Shown here in pieces: positions 45,838-53,485 of a stretch of DNA of 64,000 nucleotides (position 1 is the first letter of the stretch; each line of letters opens with the position of its first letter). Position numbers and translations under genes: made by a program. Origin of the DNA: Limnohabitans sp. 103DPR2 (GTDB taxonomy: Bacteria; Pseudomonadota; Gammaproteobacteria; Burkholderiales; Burkholderiaceae_C); NCBI RefSeq assembly GCF_001412575.1, contig NZ_CP011834.1, positions 1,612,001 to 1,676,000 on the forward strand, read 5' to 3'. The notes beneath the pieces are model-generated. The model worked only from the letters and a program-made list of their open reading frames with translations, had not been told where the DNA came from and ran no database searches.

Positions 45838-46427
45838 CACTCCCACTCACCCAGTGGTTCCATTTCGGTTTTGTGTTGGGGACAGAGAGGCGGGCCGAAG
45901 GCCAGGAACTTTTTGTACATCGGCACTTCAAATCCACAGTCCTTGCATTTGGCCCGTGGTCGTGGGGAGCGTTTCACCAAACGTATCGAGATGTGCAAAC
46001 CACCATGAGGATAAGGACCCAATTGGCTGGCAAGCTCTGCCAACTTGGCCTTGAGCTCAGGTCCTGCACCAGCGCTTCGCATCGGCCCCACCATCCCCAA
46101 GCTGGTGGCAATCTTTTTGAACTCCTTGCCGTGCTTGTGTTGGCAATCGTCTACGGCATGCACCAGCTCATGGACCAACGTGTCTAACACTGTCACAGGG
46201 TCTAACAATGCAGGCGAAATGAAAATCTGATTTTGATCATGCACGCTGCTTCTGCGCGACCAACATTGACCAATGTGATGCTTGCTGCCAGTGCTGGCAA
46301 ATCCGCAAGACACTTGGCAGTTGTCCGGAATGATGTGACTTTTGGATTTGAACAAAGGACGCAGCATTTCAACGGCTGCAAGTAACCAGGCTTCGCGAGT
46401 GGGGTGGGTTGTCATGGACGCATTCAT
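45837..46427 (-). CDS. SprT-like zinc metallopeptidase
   Basis: A soluble zinc protease of the SprT type, about 196 residues from the start used here. It shows the HExxH motif in LDTLVHELVHAVDDCQHKHG, with HGKEFKK giving the likely third ligand, and a C-terminal zinc ribbon (AKCKDCGF ... PPLCPQHK). Eukaryotic relatives (Spartan) remove protein-DNA crosslinks. The frame is open back to 46547, but those codons look non-native; methionines at 46427 and 46415 (MTTHPTREAWLL) are better starts, and neither has a strong ribosome-binding site. Confidence 0.8.
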   Translation of the reverse strand: MNASMTTHPTREAWLLAAVEMLRPLFKSKSHIIPDNCQVSCGFASTGSKHHIGQCWSRRSSVHDQNQIFISPALLDPVTVLDTLVHELVHAVDDCQHKHGKEFKKIATSLGMVGPMRSAGAGPELKAKLAELASQLGPYPHGGLHISIRLVKRSPRPRAKCKDCGFEVPMYKKFLAFGPPLCPQHKTEMEPLGEWE

Positions 46428-46580
46428 CAACACTAAGGAAGAGTCAATATGCAAGCCGAAAAGCTCATGGATTGAGCCAGAGGGACTGATCGTTTTGACA
46501 GTCCTAGTAAAAGCCCTTGTATAAGAAATATGCAGTTTCAGGCCCAATGAAATTGACTGAACCTATCAAGGAGACTTTCA

Positions 46581-46786
46581 ATGAACCGCCGATTACTCAT
46601 CCTCAGCACCCTCTTAACTTCCAGCTTGGCCCTTTGATGACCGTCAAACTCAATGGCAATGTTACGGCCACTTTGAACAACAATAAATTCCCCAGCGGAC
46701 CCTTCGCACTTCAATTTGGGGCTGGCGTTAACAATGCCGTAGGCGGCCCCATTCAATGGCGCAAAGTGATGATCAAGCCAAATTAA
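46581..46786 (+). pseudogene. remnant of an exported DUF1080-family protein
   Basis: A good ribosome-binding site (AAGGAG) precedes an ATG at 46581 that encodes a signal peptide, MNRRLLILSTLLTSSLAL, and then stops. In another frame a C-terminus follows, with VKLNGNVTATLNNNKFPSGP and then GPIQWRKVMIKPN, typical of DUF1080 (3-keto-disaccharide hydrolase-like) domains. The middle of the gene has been deleted and the frame lost. Its final codon and TAA stop lie in a repeat arm. Confidence 0.6.
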
Positions 46787-46805
46787 TGTTGATCTGACCC
46801 CAATT
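46780..46805 (-). repeat. solo arm of the palindromic repeat family
   Basis: AAATTAATGTTGATCTGACC then CCAATT matches the consensus. The arm is shared by two genes: it supplies the stop of the DUF1080 remnant on the + strand and, read on the - strand, the last six codons (LGSDQH) and stop of the truncated BrnA. Confidence 0.9.
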
Positions 46806-47001
46806 GCGCTAATTGTTCTGGGGTGAGTGGTTGGTCGTCTAGATCAAGACCATTCCAGACATAAAAATTGTCTGGGTTGATTTGACGTATTTTTTCTAGC
46901 ACTTCATGTTGGGTCAATGCGTTCGTGCTCAAGCCACCGGAAGTAAGCGATGGTTTCTTCTTTGCTTGCTTTGCGAAAACTGATGAGTCTGATTTGTTCA
47001 T
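46783..47001 (-). pseudogene. BrnA-type antitoxin truncated by a repeat arm
   Basis: The frame encodes the N-terminal half of a BrnA/DUF4415 antitoxin: ALTQHEVLEKIRQINPDNFY then VWNGLDLDDQPLTPEQLA. The C-terminal ribbon-helix-helix that should follow (about 40 residues) is missing. Instead the repeat arm gives LGSDQH and a stop. The start is uncertain: the ATG at 46999-47001 lies far inside brnT, while the TTG at 46915-46917 gives the usual short overlap. Without its DNA-binding half the protein could not repress the promoter, though it might still bind toxin. Confidence 0.65.
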
Positions 47002-47206
47002 GGCGTTGGTTGTGTACAAGTGCAAGTACGCATAAGTGACTTAAGACATATGAGAATGAAATGACACGCGGCTCATCCAGTTTGCTGATGTGTAAATGGA
47101 GGCAGAACCTAGAGCTGAGTACTTCGTCAGCGTGTTCGAAATCAAGGCCATGTTTCAAAAGATTGCTTTGTCGTTTTCTATGATCCCACGTTAATTTTGT
47201 GTTCAT
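46904..47206 (-). CDS. brnT: BrnT-type toxin
   Basis: A 100-residue RelE-fold ribonuclease toxin. Family motifs are LTWDHRKRQSNLLKHGLDFE, then FSYVLSHLCVLALVHNQRHE and IRLISFRKASKEETIAYFRW. The sequence looks intact. Its antitoxin gene brnA follows but is cut short by a repeat arm, so the toxin is either poorly expressed, inactive through subtle changes, or still held by the truncated partner. Confidence 0.8.
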   Translation of the reverse strand: MNTKLTWDHRKRQSNLLKHGLDFEHADEVLSSRFCLHLHISKLDEPRVISFSYVLSHLCVLALVHNQRHEQIRLISFRKASKEETIAYFRWLEHERIDPT

Positions 47207-47562
47207 TCATTCTAGATGTAATCAATCGAATTGAACACATGTTCTCAGTTGGCTTTGATAGGTTTATTTTCTTGGCTACCTGCAATAACGTGTCAGACAT
47301 TGACTTGCACCAGACCTCTAGAAATTCTTCGCACTCCAAAATTTAATTGGGGTCAGATCAACATTAATTCCCAATCATTGAGGGCTTAGCCTGAGGGGGG
47401 CTGAACGATTTCTGGTACCCCAGTATGAGGAAGCCCCCCTCAGGCTAAGCCCTCACTGATTGACCAAATTAATGTTGATCTGACCCCAATTAAATTCCCC
47501 CCAAAGCGGGCTCATGTGGCGAGCCTGGGGGAGGGCAGAGTGTAGGGACCGAGGAGAGAGAG
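47207..47562. other. 356-bp intergenic region, mostly occupied by a palindromic element
   Basis: Positions 47207-47339 show nothing recognisable beyond the likely brnT promoter. Palindromic element C fills 47340-47496. A GAGGAGAGAG purine-rich tract at about 47550-47561 is the ribosome-binding site of the Sel1 gene. Confidence 0.6.
47340..47496. repeat. full palindromic element, copy C (157 bp)
   Basis: Outer arms AATTTAATTGGGGTCAGATC and the complementary ...GATCTGACCCCAATTAAATT surround the same inner stem and apex as copy B. Apart from the outer-arm T-A pair (C-G in copy B) and CATTG for CAGTG in the left inner arm, B and C are identical. The element lies in the intergenic gap upstream of the Sel1 gene. 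Confidence 0.93.
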
Positions 47563-49302
47563 ATGAACGAGACCTACACATTTGAAGACATCGACACCGT
47601 GGTTTGGAATTGCTTGCAGGGCAGCCAAAACGCTCAAGATTATCTAAGTTACGTCAAAACCATGATGGGCTTCAAGGCGCATCAAAAAGACGCACTCAAA
47701 CTGGCCAAACAATACTGGAAAGCTCCCGCCTCAGAAGCCTTCTTTCCCAAAGCGCTGGCCGCCGTAACAGCCATTGCCGAAAGTGGCAACACCGCCGCCA
47801 TGGCCCACTTAGGCCGATGGTACAGACTAGGCTCTGGCGTGCCCATTGACCTTGAGCTCTCAGAGAAGTGGTACCAAAAAGCTGCCGATCTCAATGACGG
47901 TAAAGGCCACACCGGACTTGGCAGGCTTTGCTGGAAATCCAACCCCAACAAAGCCGCTGCGCACTTTTACATGGCCATTGAAATGGGCGAGCTCAGCGGC
48001 TATAGCCACCTGGCCGACCTCGACCCTAAAAACGAACTCGAGCACCTCAAAAACGCCTTGCAATCTGGCGAGTCTTACGCCGACTACGCCTACGGCCATT
48101 ACCTCCAGCGCCACGCCAAAACCGATGAAGAAAAAGCCAGCCACCTGCACTGGATGGAGAAGGCCGCCAAGAAGGGCTACGGTTATGCCGCGCTGTTCGT
48201 GGCCATGCACCACTTCAACGAAGGCGACGGGTCTGACACCACCTTAGAAACCGTCAAAGAATGGTGCCGTATGGGCTGCGACACCGGTGACATTGGCGCA
48301 CTCATGTGGTTTGCCAACAGGTTTCTTTACGACCCCGTCTCAGAAGAAGAAGCCGAGGGCTATCTCATGGCGGTTTGCATGTTGGGCGACAAAGTGGGGC
48401 AAGGTTTTTATGGCGGCTGGTTGGTCAGTCGTGGCAAGTCATATGAAGAGCAATCAACAGGCATCGAATGGCTACAAAGCAGCGTGGCGCAAGGCCATGC
48501 ATCGGCCATGTATGCATTGGCTGACGCCATGCGCAAAGGCAAAGGCATTGAGGCAGACAACAAAGCTGCGCACGATTTGCTAGAGCAGGGTGCGGCCCTT
48601 GGCAACTCCGAATGCCAGTGCTACTTGGGCATCTCTTATATGTACGGCGACGAAGTAGAAATTGACAAAGAACGCGCCCACGATTTGTTTCAAATTGCGT
48701 CCTTGCAAGGCGACCTGTGGGCCATGTACTTGCTGGGCATTACCTACGAAGCCGGCGATGGCGTTAAGCAAGATCACGCCAAAGCGTTTGAGTGTTTTAT
48801 GAAAGCCAGCGAGGCAGAGTTTCCAGGTGCGCAGTTCCGCATTGGCAGGGCGTTGATGCGCGGCCATGGCGTAGCCAAAAACAAACCAGCAGGGGTGAAG
48901 TGGCTCTTAAAAGCCGCCAACGCCGACCACACCGACGCCATGATTGTGTTGGGTGCCACACTCATGTCGGGCGATGGCGTGGCTGTTAACTACAAACTGG
49001 GTGCCAGCTGGTTTCAAAAGGCCGCCGACCTGGGCAATGCAGAAGCCATGCACGAGTTGGCCACTTTTTACATGGAAGGCGATGGCGTAGAAGCCGACCC
49101 CGAAAAAGTGAAATACTGGATGTTCAAAGCTGCAGCGTTAGGCCAAGAAGATGCCATCAAGTGGGTGAACGAAAACTACCCCAACCAACCCAGTTGGCTT
49201 CAAGATTTGAAGAAAGGCATTCAAGAAATGCCCGAAGACAACTTGGAAGCACCCAAAACAAGCGATGATGCCAAGCAAGTCGACAAGGACAACAAAGAAT
49301 GA
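47563..49302 (+). CDS. Sel1-repeat (TPR-like) protein
   Basis: A 579-residue protein made almost entirely of Sel1-like repeats (about residues 65-545). Repeating helical pairs include AMAHLGRWYRLGSGVPIDLE, AMYALADAMRKGKGIEADNK, AMYLLGITYEAGDGVKQDHA and AMHELATFYMEGDGVEADPE. Such solenoids serve as scaffolds for protein complexes. There is no signal peptide, so it is probably cytoplasmic. Its stop overlaps the start of the next gene (ATGA), which encodes an exported transglutaminase-like protein; the two are likely made together. Confidence 0.9.
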   Translation: MNETYTFEDIDTVVWNCLQGSQNAQDYLSYVKTMMGFKAHQKDALKLAKQYWKAPASEAFFPKALAAVTAIAESGNTAAMAHLGRWYRLGSGVPIDLELSEKWYQKAADLNDGKGHTGLGRLCWKSNPNKAAAHFYMAIEMGELSGYSHLADLDPKNELEHLKNALQSGESYADYAYGHYLQRHAKTDEEKASHLHWMEKAAKKGYGYAALFVAMHHFNEGDGSDTTLETVKEWCRMGCDTGDIGALMWFANRFLYDPVSEEEAEGYLMAVCMLGDKVGQGFYGGWLVSRGKSYEEQSTGIEWLQSSVAQGHASAMYALADAMRKGKGIEADNKAAHDLLEQGAALGNSECQCYLGISYMYGDEVEIDKERAHDLFQIASLQGDLWAMYLLGITYEAGDGVKQDHAKAFECFMKASEAEFPGAQFRIGRALMRGHGVAKNKPAGVKWLLKAANADHTDAMIVLGATLMSGDGVAVNYKLGASWFQKAADLGNAEAMHELATFYMEGDGVEADPEKVKYWMFKAAALGQEDAIKWVNENYPNQPSWLQDLKKGIQEMPEDNLEAPKTSDDAKQVDKDNKE

Positions 49303-51149
49303 CGTTTCAAAAATGGATGGTGGTGGGTGTAATGTGTGTTTGCACTGCGGCATTGGCGCAATACAAACCTTCTTACACGGTGGTGAAAAGCAGCTCCAAG
49401 TTCGAGGTCAACCCAGACGCCTCTTACACCCAACACTTGGAAGAGCAAGCCCGCGTTGACACGCCACAAGGCGTGCGCATGTTGGGCGAACGAAAGATCA
49501 CCTACAACTCAACCCTCGAAAATGTCGAAGTACTTGAGGCGTACACCATTCAACCCGATGGCACGCGCATTGGCGTGCCGCTCGACAAAATCCGCACGCA
49601 AGACGAAACGGCCGACGATGGTGCCATTTACAGCGACAGCAAATCCAAGGTCATCATTTATCCCAAGTTGGAGGTGGGCAGCCAGGTGTATTACCGGGCA
49701 AAGTCGGTGCAGCACACGCCCGAGTTTCCGGGGCACTTCTTTTTGTGGGAGCACTACAGCCCCCATGTTCGCTACGAAAACGTCACCGTGGAGTTGGTTC
49801 ACGATGTGGGCATTGAAGTGGGCGTGAGCACCAAGGGCATGCAGGGGGGCAAGCTCGACATGCCGCCCAAACCCCATACAGTGGCTTACAAATTCACCTT
49901 CAGCCAAGACACGGCCTATCCCAATGAAGATTCGCGCGTCGACTTGCCTGACTTCGCACCGCACTTTGCTGCCAGTACGTTTAAAACGTATGCCGATGTA
50001 GGCCAGGCTTATCACGTGCGTGCCAAAGAGAAGGCTGCTGTGACACCGGCCATCCAAGCGTTGGCCCAAGCGTTGGTTCAAAAAGCCAATGCCCAAACTA
50101 CCCTCGATAAAGTGAAAGTGCTGCACCACTGGGTGGCGCAAAACATTCGTTACTTGGGCATTTATGTGGGCGCGGGCGGCTATGTGCCGCACGATGCGCA
50201 AAGCATCTTAGACAACCGCTATGGCGACTGCAAAGACCATGTGGTGATCTTGGAGTCTTTGCTGGCCGCCGTGGGCATTGACAGCTCGCCGGCCTTGATC
50301 AATTCGGGCACGGCATTCTTGCTGCCTAAGTTACCTACGCCAGGCATTTTTGACCACGTCATCACTTACGTGCCCAGTCTCAACGTATTCTTAGACTCCA
50401 CCAGCCGGTTTGCACCCTTGGGCACTTTGCCCTTAGGTGACATGGGCAAGTCTGTGGTGCTCACGGCCACAGGAGCCCTCAGCCGTACACCCATGACGCA
50501 AACCATCAAAGACCGCACCGAGTCGCGCATTCAAATGAAGCTCACACGGGACGGCAGCATTGAAGGTCAAAGCCAAGCCAAGATGTTTGGCGTTTTTGAA
50601 GTGGCCTCTAGAAACTCGCAGTTCAATTACCAAAACAAAGAGCAATCGAATGTGGTGAACCGACTGCTGTCGAGGTTTCAAGAAACAGGCTGGGGCGAGA
50701 TTGCCAAAACCGAACCCACCAACTTCAGCGTACCGTGGCAAGTCAACTCCACTTTTGAACTCGACCCCGTGGTCAACGTGCCTGGCCCCAGCGCCATGGC
50801 CATTCCGGTGGGCTTGGCGCCCGGACGCTTGAAGGGCTTTGCCGATGTGGTGTTGCCCAAGGACAGAAGGTTTCCAACTTACTGCAACTCAACCCAGCAC
50901 GAGGAATGGATTGACTTGGCTTTTCCCAAAGACATGAAGATCACCCGCGTTCCAAAAGGCGTGACGTTTGCCAAGGGCACCCTGCGATACCAGTCCACCT
51001 ATGCGTTATCGGGCCATGTATTGAAAATCAAACGGGTTTACGCTTCCCGCAGAACCGAAACGCTGTGCGGCGCAGAATCAGACAAAGCATTTTCTGATTT
51101 CACCCAAGTGCTGCGCAGAGACCTTCGCCAGCAAGTCTTCTTCGAGTGA
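49299..51149 (+). CDS. exported DUF3857 / transglutaminase-like protein
   Basis: A 616-residue protein with a signal peptide (MVVGVMCVCTAALA). The N-terminal DUF3857 domain (about 30-200) is followed by a transglutaminase-like core. Candidate catalytic residues are the cysteine in NRYGDCKDHVVILESLL, the histidine in GIFDHVITYVPS and the aspartate in VFLDSTSRF. A beta-rich C-terminal domain completes it. Members are periplasmic or surface proteins of uncertain substrate. Translation is coupled to the Sel1 gene by a 4-bp overlap. Confidence 0.87.
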   Translation: MTFQKWMVVGVMCVCTAALAQYKPSYTVVKSSSKFEVNPDASYTQHLEEQARVDTPQGVRMLGERKITYNSTLENVEVLEAYTIQPDGTRIGVPLDKIRTQDETADDGAIYSDSKSKVIIYPKLEVGSQVYYRAKSVQHTPEFPGHFFLWEHYSPHVRYENVTVELVHDVGIEVGVSTKGMQGGKLDMPPKPHTVAYKFTFSQDTAYPNEDSRVDLPDFAPHFAASTFKTYADVGQAYHVRAKEKAAVTPAIQALAQALVQKANAQTTLDKVKVLHHWVAQNIRYLGIYVGAGGYVPHDAQSILDNRYGDCKDHVVILESLLAAVGIDSSPALINSGTAFLLPKLPTPGIFDHVITYVPSLNVFLDSTSRFAPLGTLPLGDMGKSVVLTATGALSRTPMTQTIKDRTESRIQMKLTRDGSIEGQSQAKMFGVFEVASRNSQFNYQNKEQSNVVNRLLSRFQETGWGEIAKTEPTNFSVPWQVNSTFELDPVVNVPGPSAMAIPVGLAPGRLKGFADVVLPKDRRFPTYCNSTQHEEWIDLAFPKDMKITRVPKGVTFAKGTLRYQSTYALSGHVLKIKRVYASRRTETLCGAESDKAFSDFTQVLRRDLRQQVFFE

Positions 51150-51174
51150 GAAATTAATTCCCCCAATTAATGGA
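51150..51174. repeat. possible relic of the palindromic repeat family
   Basis: AAATTAATTCCCCCAATTAA resembles the two ends of a repeat arm with the middle GTTGATCTGA lost. It directly follows the stop of the transglutaminase-like gene. The match is too short to be sure. Confidence 0.3.
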
Positions 51175-51577
51175 TGGGGGTGGCGTGTTTCAGCAGGTCA
51201 TCGATCAAAGACATCAACTGCGCGCTTGATGCCGTGAAGGGGTCGAACTCGGGGTGCTTGAGTTGCACGATGGGATCGCTTTCGGAAATGATCACATGCG
51301 CCATCGACCACTCTGGAAACTTTCGCGTTTGAATTTCTTCAATTGACACCAACTCCACATCTTGGTGCCGCTTGTCTTTGATCAGCGTGGCATAAAGCCG
51401 ATTGACGCTGGCTCGTTCGCCTTCCAATATTTGGATGTACAAGCCTTGCCCTTGACACAAAATGCCCGTGATGCCTGCCACGCGGTTGTGCACCCTGGCC
51501 GATTCCAAAATCGAACCCGTCACAGTGGAAGTGATGGCGCCTGCGGCCCGGCTGATGTACAAAAGTCGAATGAGCAT
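51167..51577 (-). CDS. short BLUF-domain blue-light photoreceptor
   Basis: A 136-residue protein consisting of one FAD-binding BLUF domain and a short C-terminal helical cap. Key residues are the tyrosine in MLIRLLYISRA, the asparagine in VHNRVAGITGIL, the glutamine in GLYIQILEGE and a tryptophan in KFPEWSMAHV. On blue light the Tyr-Gln-flavin hydrogen-bond network rearranges. The domain has no attached output, so it must act through a partner protein. I used the ATG at 51575-51577; the frame extends seven codons upstream. Confidence 0.9.
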   Translation of the reverse strand: MLIRLLYISRAAGAITSTVTGSILESARVHNRVAGITGILCQGQGLYIQILEGERASVNRLYATLIKDKRHQDVELVSIEEIQTRKFPEWSMAHVIISESDPIVQLKHPEFDPFTASSAQLMSLIDDLLKHATPIH

Positions 51578-51639
51578 GGCTTGTCTCCGTTCACTCATCG
51601 TAACATTGACCGCAGTTTCTCAAAACTCAGGAGTCGCAA

Positions 51640-51789
51640 ATGGGCATGTGGATTGAAATGGGCGTTTTTGCGTTGGTGTTTGTTTTTGCCATTCACCAGT
51701 TTAACGATTTGAAGCAAGAAAAGCTCAAACGCGAACGCAAGCAAGCCGAAGAGGCCGCCAAAAACAACAATGGCTCACCAGAAGGGTGA
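51640..51789 (+). CDS. small single-pass membrane protein (49 aa)
   Basis: A 49-residue protein with a strong AGGAG site 6 bp before the ATG. One membrane helix (MGVFALVFVFAIHQF) is followed by a highly charged coiled-coil-like tail (DLKQEKLKRERKQAEEAAKN). It lies in the gap between the BLUF gene and the next small gene, and its stop sits inside a hairpin. It resembles small inner-membrane regulators or the phage-shock type in form only; function unknown. Confidence 0.6.
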   Translation: MGMWIEMGVFALVFVFAIHQFNDLKQEKLKRERKQAEEAAKNNNGSPEG

Positions 51790-51796
51790 GCCATTG
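51769..51796. terminator. hairpin between two converging small genes
   Basis: AATGGCTCACC pairs perfectly with GGTGAGCCATT around the loop AGAAG. It spans the stop of the upstream small gene and precedes the stop of the convergent one. It lacks a long T-run, so termination by it would be weak. Confidence 0.45.
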
Positions 51797-51813
51797 CAGT
51801 GGGAATGCGCCAA

Positions 51814-51933
51814 TCAGTGGTGCTTGGCTTCTTTGGCTTTTTTCAGCAATTTGAGCTGGCGATTGTTCTCTGAAAAAGCCCAAACAATGGCAACCAAAAT
51901 AAACAGGTCAATAACGACCATGACGTGTGGCAT
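51814..51933 (-). CDS. small single-pass membrane protein (39 aa)
   Basis: A 39-residue frame, MPHVMVVIDLFILVAIVWAF followed by SENNRQLKLLKKAKEAKHH: one membrane helix plus a basic tail. An AAGGAGA ribosome-binding site lies 6 bp before the ATG, which strongly supports translation. Its layout (helix then charged tail) mirrors the small gene that converges on it from 51640. Confidence 0.6.
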   Translation of the reverse strand: MPHVMVVIDLFILVAIVWAFSENNRQLKLLKKAKEAKHH

Positions 51934-52060
51934 GAGAGTCTCCTTGCATATGTTGTCTGAAGGCCGGTTGCCATCAGTTGGGCCTTGGGGTTAGACCTAG
52001 TAAAAATTCTAGCCAAATGGGCGCACCCTTGCAAACATCTTCAGCAGCCAAGGAACCCAC

Positions 52061-52456
52061 ATGACGGGAAGTGAACGCGATGCATTGATGCAGTTTTTAC
52101 GCGAAATGATCCAAACCAAGCCCCGTATTTACGACGAAACGGCTGCCAAACTGATTGCCGATGCCTTCAGAACCCAGCCCTATGCGGCCTATTTGCTGAC
52201 GCAAAGAGTGATGCTGTTGCAAGCGGCACAAAACCCTGGCCAAGCTGCCAGCGGCACCTTCACGGAATTTCTAAACCCAGATGCCACCGCATGGGGCGAA
52301 GCCGTTGCCGAGGTTCAGCTGCTAGAGCCGCCCAAGCCAACAGGCCCCAGAGAGATCTCGATGGAAGAGAAAGGTTTGAAGTTCATTGGCCGCAATTCCA
52401 AGGCCATTTGGGCCGTGATATTTCTGGCCTTTGCATTGGTGCTGCTTACTCGATAA
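52061..52456 (+). CDS. DUF2076-like tail-anchored protein
   Basis: A 131-residue protein. The N-terminal 70 residues (ERDALMQFLREMIQTKPRIY then KLIADAFRTQPYAAYLLTQR) resemble the helical start of DUF2076 proteins, and a C-terminal hydrophobic helix (AIWAVIFLAFALVLLTR) would anchor it in the inner membrane. Function unknown. Confidence 0.65.
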   Translation: MTGSERDALMQFLREMIQTKPRIYDETAAKLIADAFRTQPYAAYLLTQRVMLLQAAQNPGQAASGTFTEFLNPDATAWGEAVAEVQLLEPPKPTGPREISMEEKGLKFIGRNSKAIWAVIFLAFALVLLTR

Positions 52457-52823
52457 CCGCCACGTCCACCACAAAATAGTCGGTGTCGCCAAAGCAGGAG
52501 GTGGGCAGGCCGCGGTGTTGCTCGTATTTCAAGGTTACGCGCTTGCCAGCCACTTCATTGAGTTGTTGGGCCACCGCTTCATCGCGCACGGTGAACAAAA
52601 ACTTTTCGGGGGCGGCACCTGGAATGGCCACCAAAGACAATTCGCCCTCCCAAGTTTTGCAAATCCAACCTTTGTAAGAAACTTTTTGCAGAAAGCCTGC
52701 GCGTTCGCCTTCGGAGTAACTCCACGACAGCACGGCCCAGATGTAAAGGGCAAAGGCCAATAGCACGCTGAGAACAGCAAATCCCAAGCGGGTGAAAATC
52801 TTTTGGAGAAGAGGTGAGGTCAT
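52446..52823 (-). CDS. conserved membrane-anchored protein of unknown function
   Basis: A 125-residue protein with an N-terminal membrane helix (LGFAVLSVLLAFALYIWAVL) and a small extracytoplasmic domain, including VSYKGWICKTWEGELSLVAI, LFTVRDEAVAQQLN and CFGDTDYFVVDV. The two cysteines could form a disulfide. The family is conserved in Burkholderiales, where it is sometimes mislabelled as 6-phosphogluconate dehydrogenase. Its 3' end overlaps the DUF2076-like gene by 11 bp on the other strand. Confidence 0.65.
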   Translation of the reverse strand: MTSPLLQKIFTRLGFAVLSVLLAFALYIWAVLSWSYSEGERAGFLQKVSYKGWICKTWEGELSLVAIPGAAPEKFLFTVRDEAVAQQLNEVAGKRVTLKYEQHRGLPTSCFGDTDYFVVDVAVIE

Positions 52824-52868
52824 GGGTTCATTCTAGCCACAAGAACCTGCGCCAACCTACCGATCAGA

Positions 52869-53471
52869 TCAAGAAGCCAGCATATGGCGCGAGACCGACT
52901 CAAGCCGCTCTAAGGGATCAAGTTGTGCCAGCAAGGCCAGCTTGTCGGCATCGCTCAGAGACATGGCTTCAGCGTAGCGGTTGGCCACCCAGCCGCACTG
53001 GTCAAGTTGGTATGGCGCAAAGATGGGTAATCGGTCCATCACACCTTGTTGCTGCGCAGAGGCAATCACTTTGCCCAAGCGGTCTGCCAAGGGCTGAAGG
53101 TGCTCGGGAATGGCCACTTCAGGGTCTTGTGGCAAATAGCTGACTTGGCCTTGCCACACACCCAAAGGGCCAGGTCGCACTTCGTTCAATTGAAATCGCA
53201 AACCGCCTTGGCAAACCACCCGATAAAAATTGGGCTGCACCATGTCCATTTCGCGAATGTGGGCCACACAACCGTAGGCATGCAGCGAGGGCACTTCGCC
53301 AGGCACTTGCACTTCACTGCCTTTTTGAAGCCAGGCCACGCCAAAGGGGAGTTGCTGTTGATGGCAACGTTTGATGAGGTCGAGGTAGCGAACTTCAAAA
53401 ATTTGAAGGTGCAGCATGCCATCAGGCATGAGGCCCTGTGACAGGGGAAAAAGGGGCAGGGTGTCGGTCAC
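52869..53471 (-). CDS. Lon N-terminal-domain (LON substrate-binding) protein
   Basis: A 200-residue protein carrying a PUA-like Lon substrate-binding domain without protease or AAA parts. It begins LPLFPLSQGLMPDGMLHLQIF and contains the family's FEVRYLDLIKRC and the ending ADKLALLAQLDPLERLESV. I placed the start at the GTG at 53469-53471, directly before the family-like sequence and 14 bp after the Bug gene's stop. These stand-alone domains are found widely but their role is not known. Confidence 0.82.
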   Translation of the reverse strand: MTDTLPLFPLSQGLMPDGMLHLQIFEVRYLDLIKRCHQQQLPFGVAWLQKGSEVQVPGEVPSLHAYGCVAHIREMDMVQPNFYRVVCQGGLRFQLNEVRPGPLGVWQGQVSYLPQDPEVAIPEHLQPLADRLGKVIASAQQQGVMDRLPIFAPYQLDQCGWVANRYAEAMSLSDADKLALLAQLDPLERLESVSRHMLAS

Positions 53472-53485
53472 AAGGCCTTGGCGGT

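Noticed and set aside
46517..46786. An 89-codon + frame taken as an intact gene
   Set aside because: Its start lies before the real ribosome-binding site and signal peptide, which are in another frame; only its C-terminal half resembles a known domain, so I treat it as a remnant.
43525..47496. CRISPR array made of the palindromic repeats
   Set aside because: The copies are 1.6-2 kb apart with genes between, and the units are long hairpins rather than short repeats with regular spacers. No cas genes are present; the DUF2779 protein is only Cas4-like.
26931..47496. Insertion sequence or integron carrying the repeats
   Set aside because: No transposase or integrase gene was found on either strand within the window, so an autonomous element cannot be called here.
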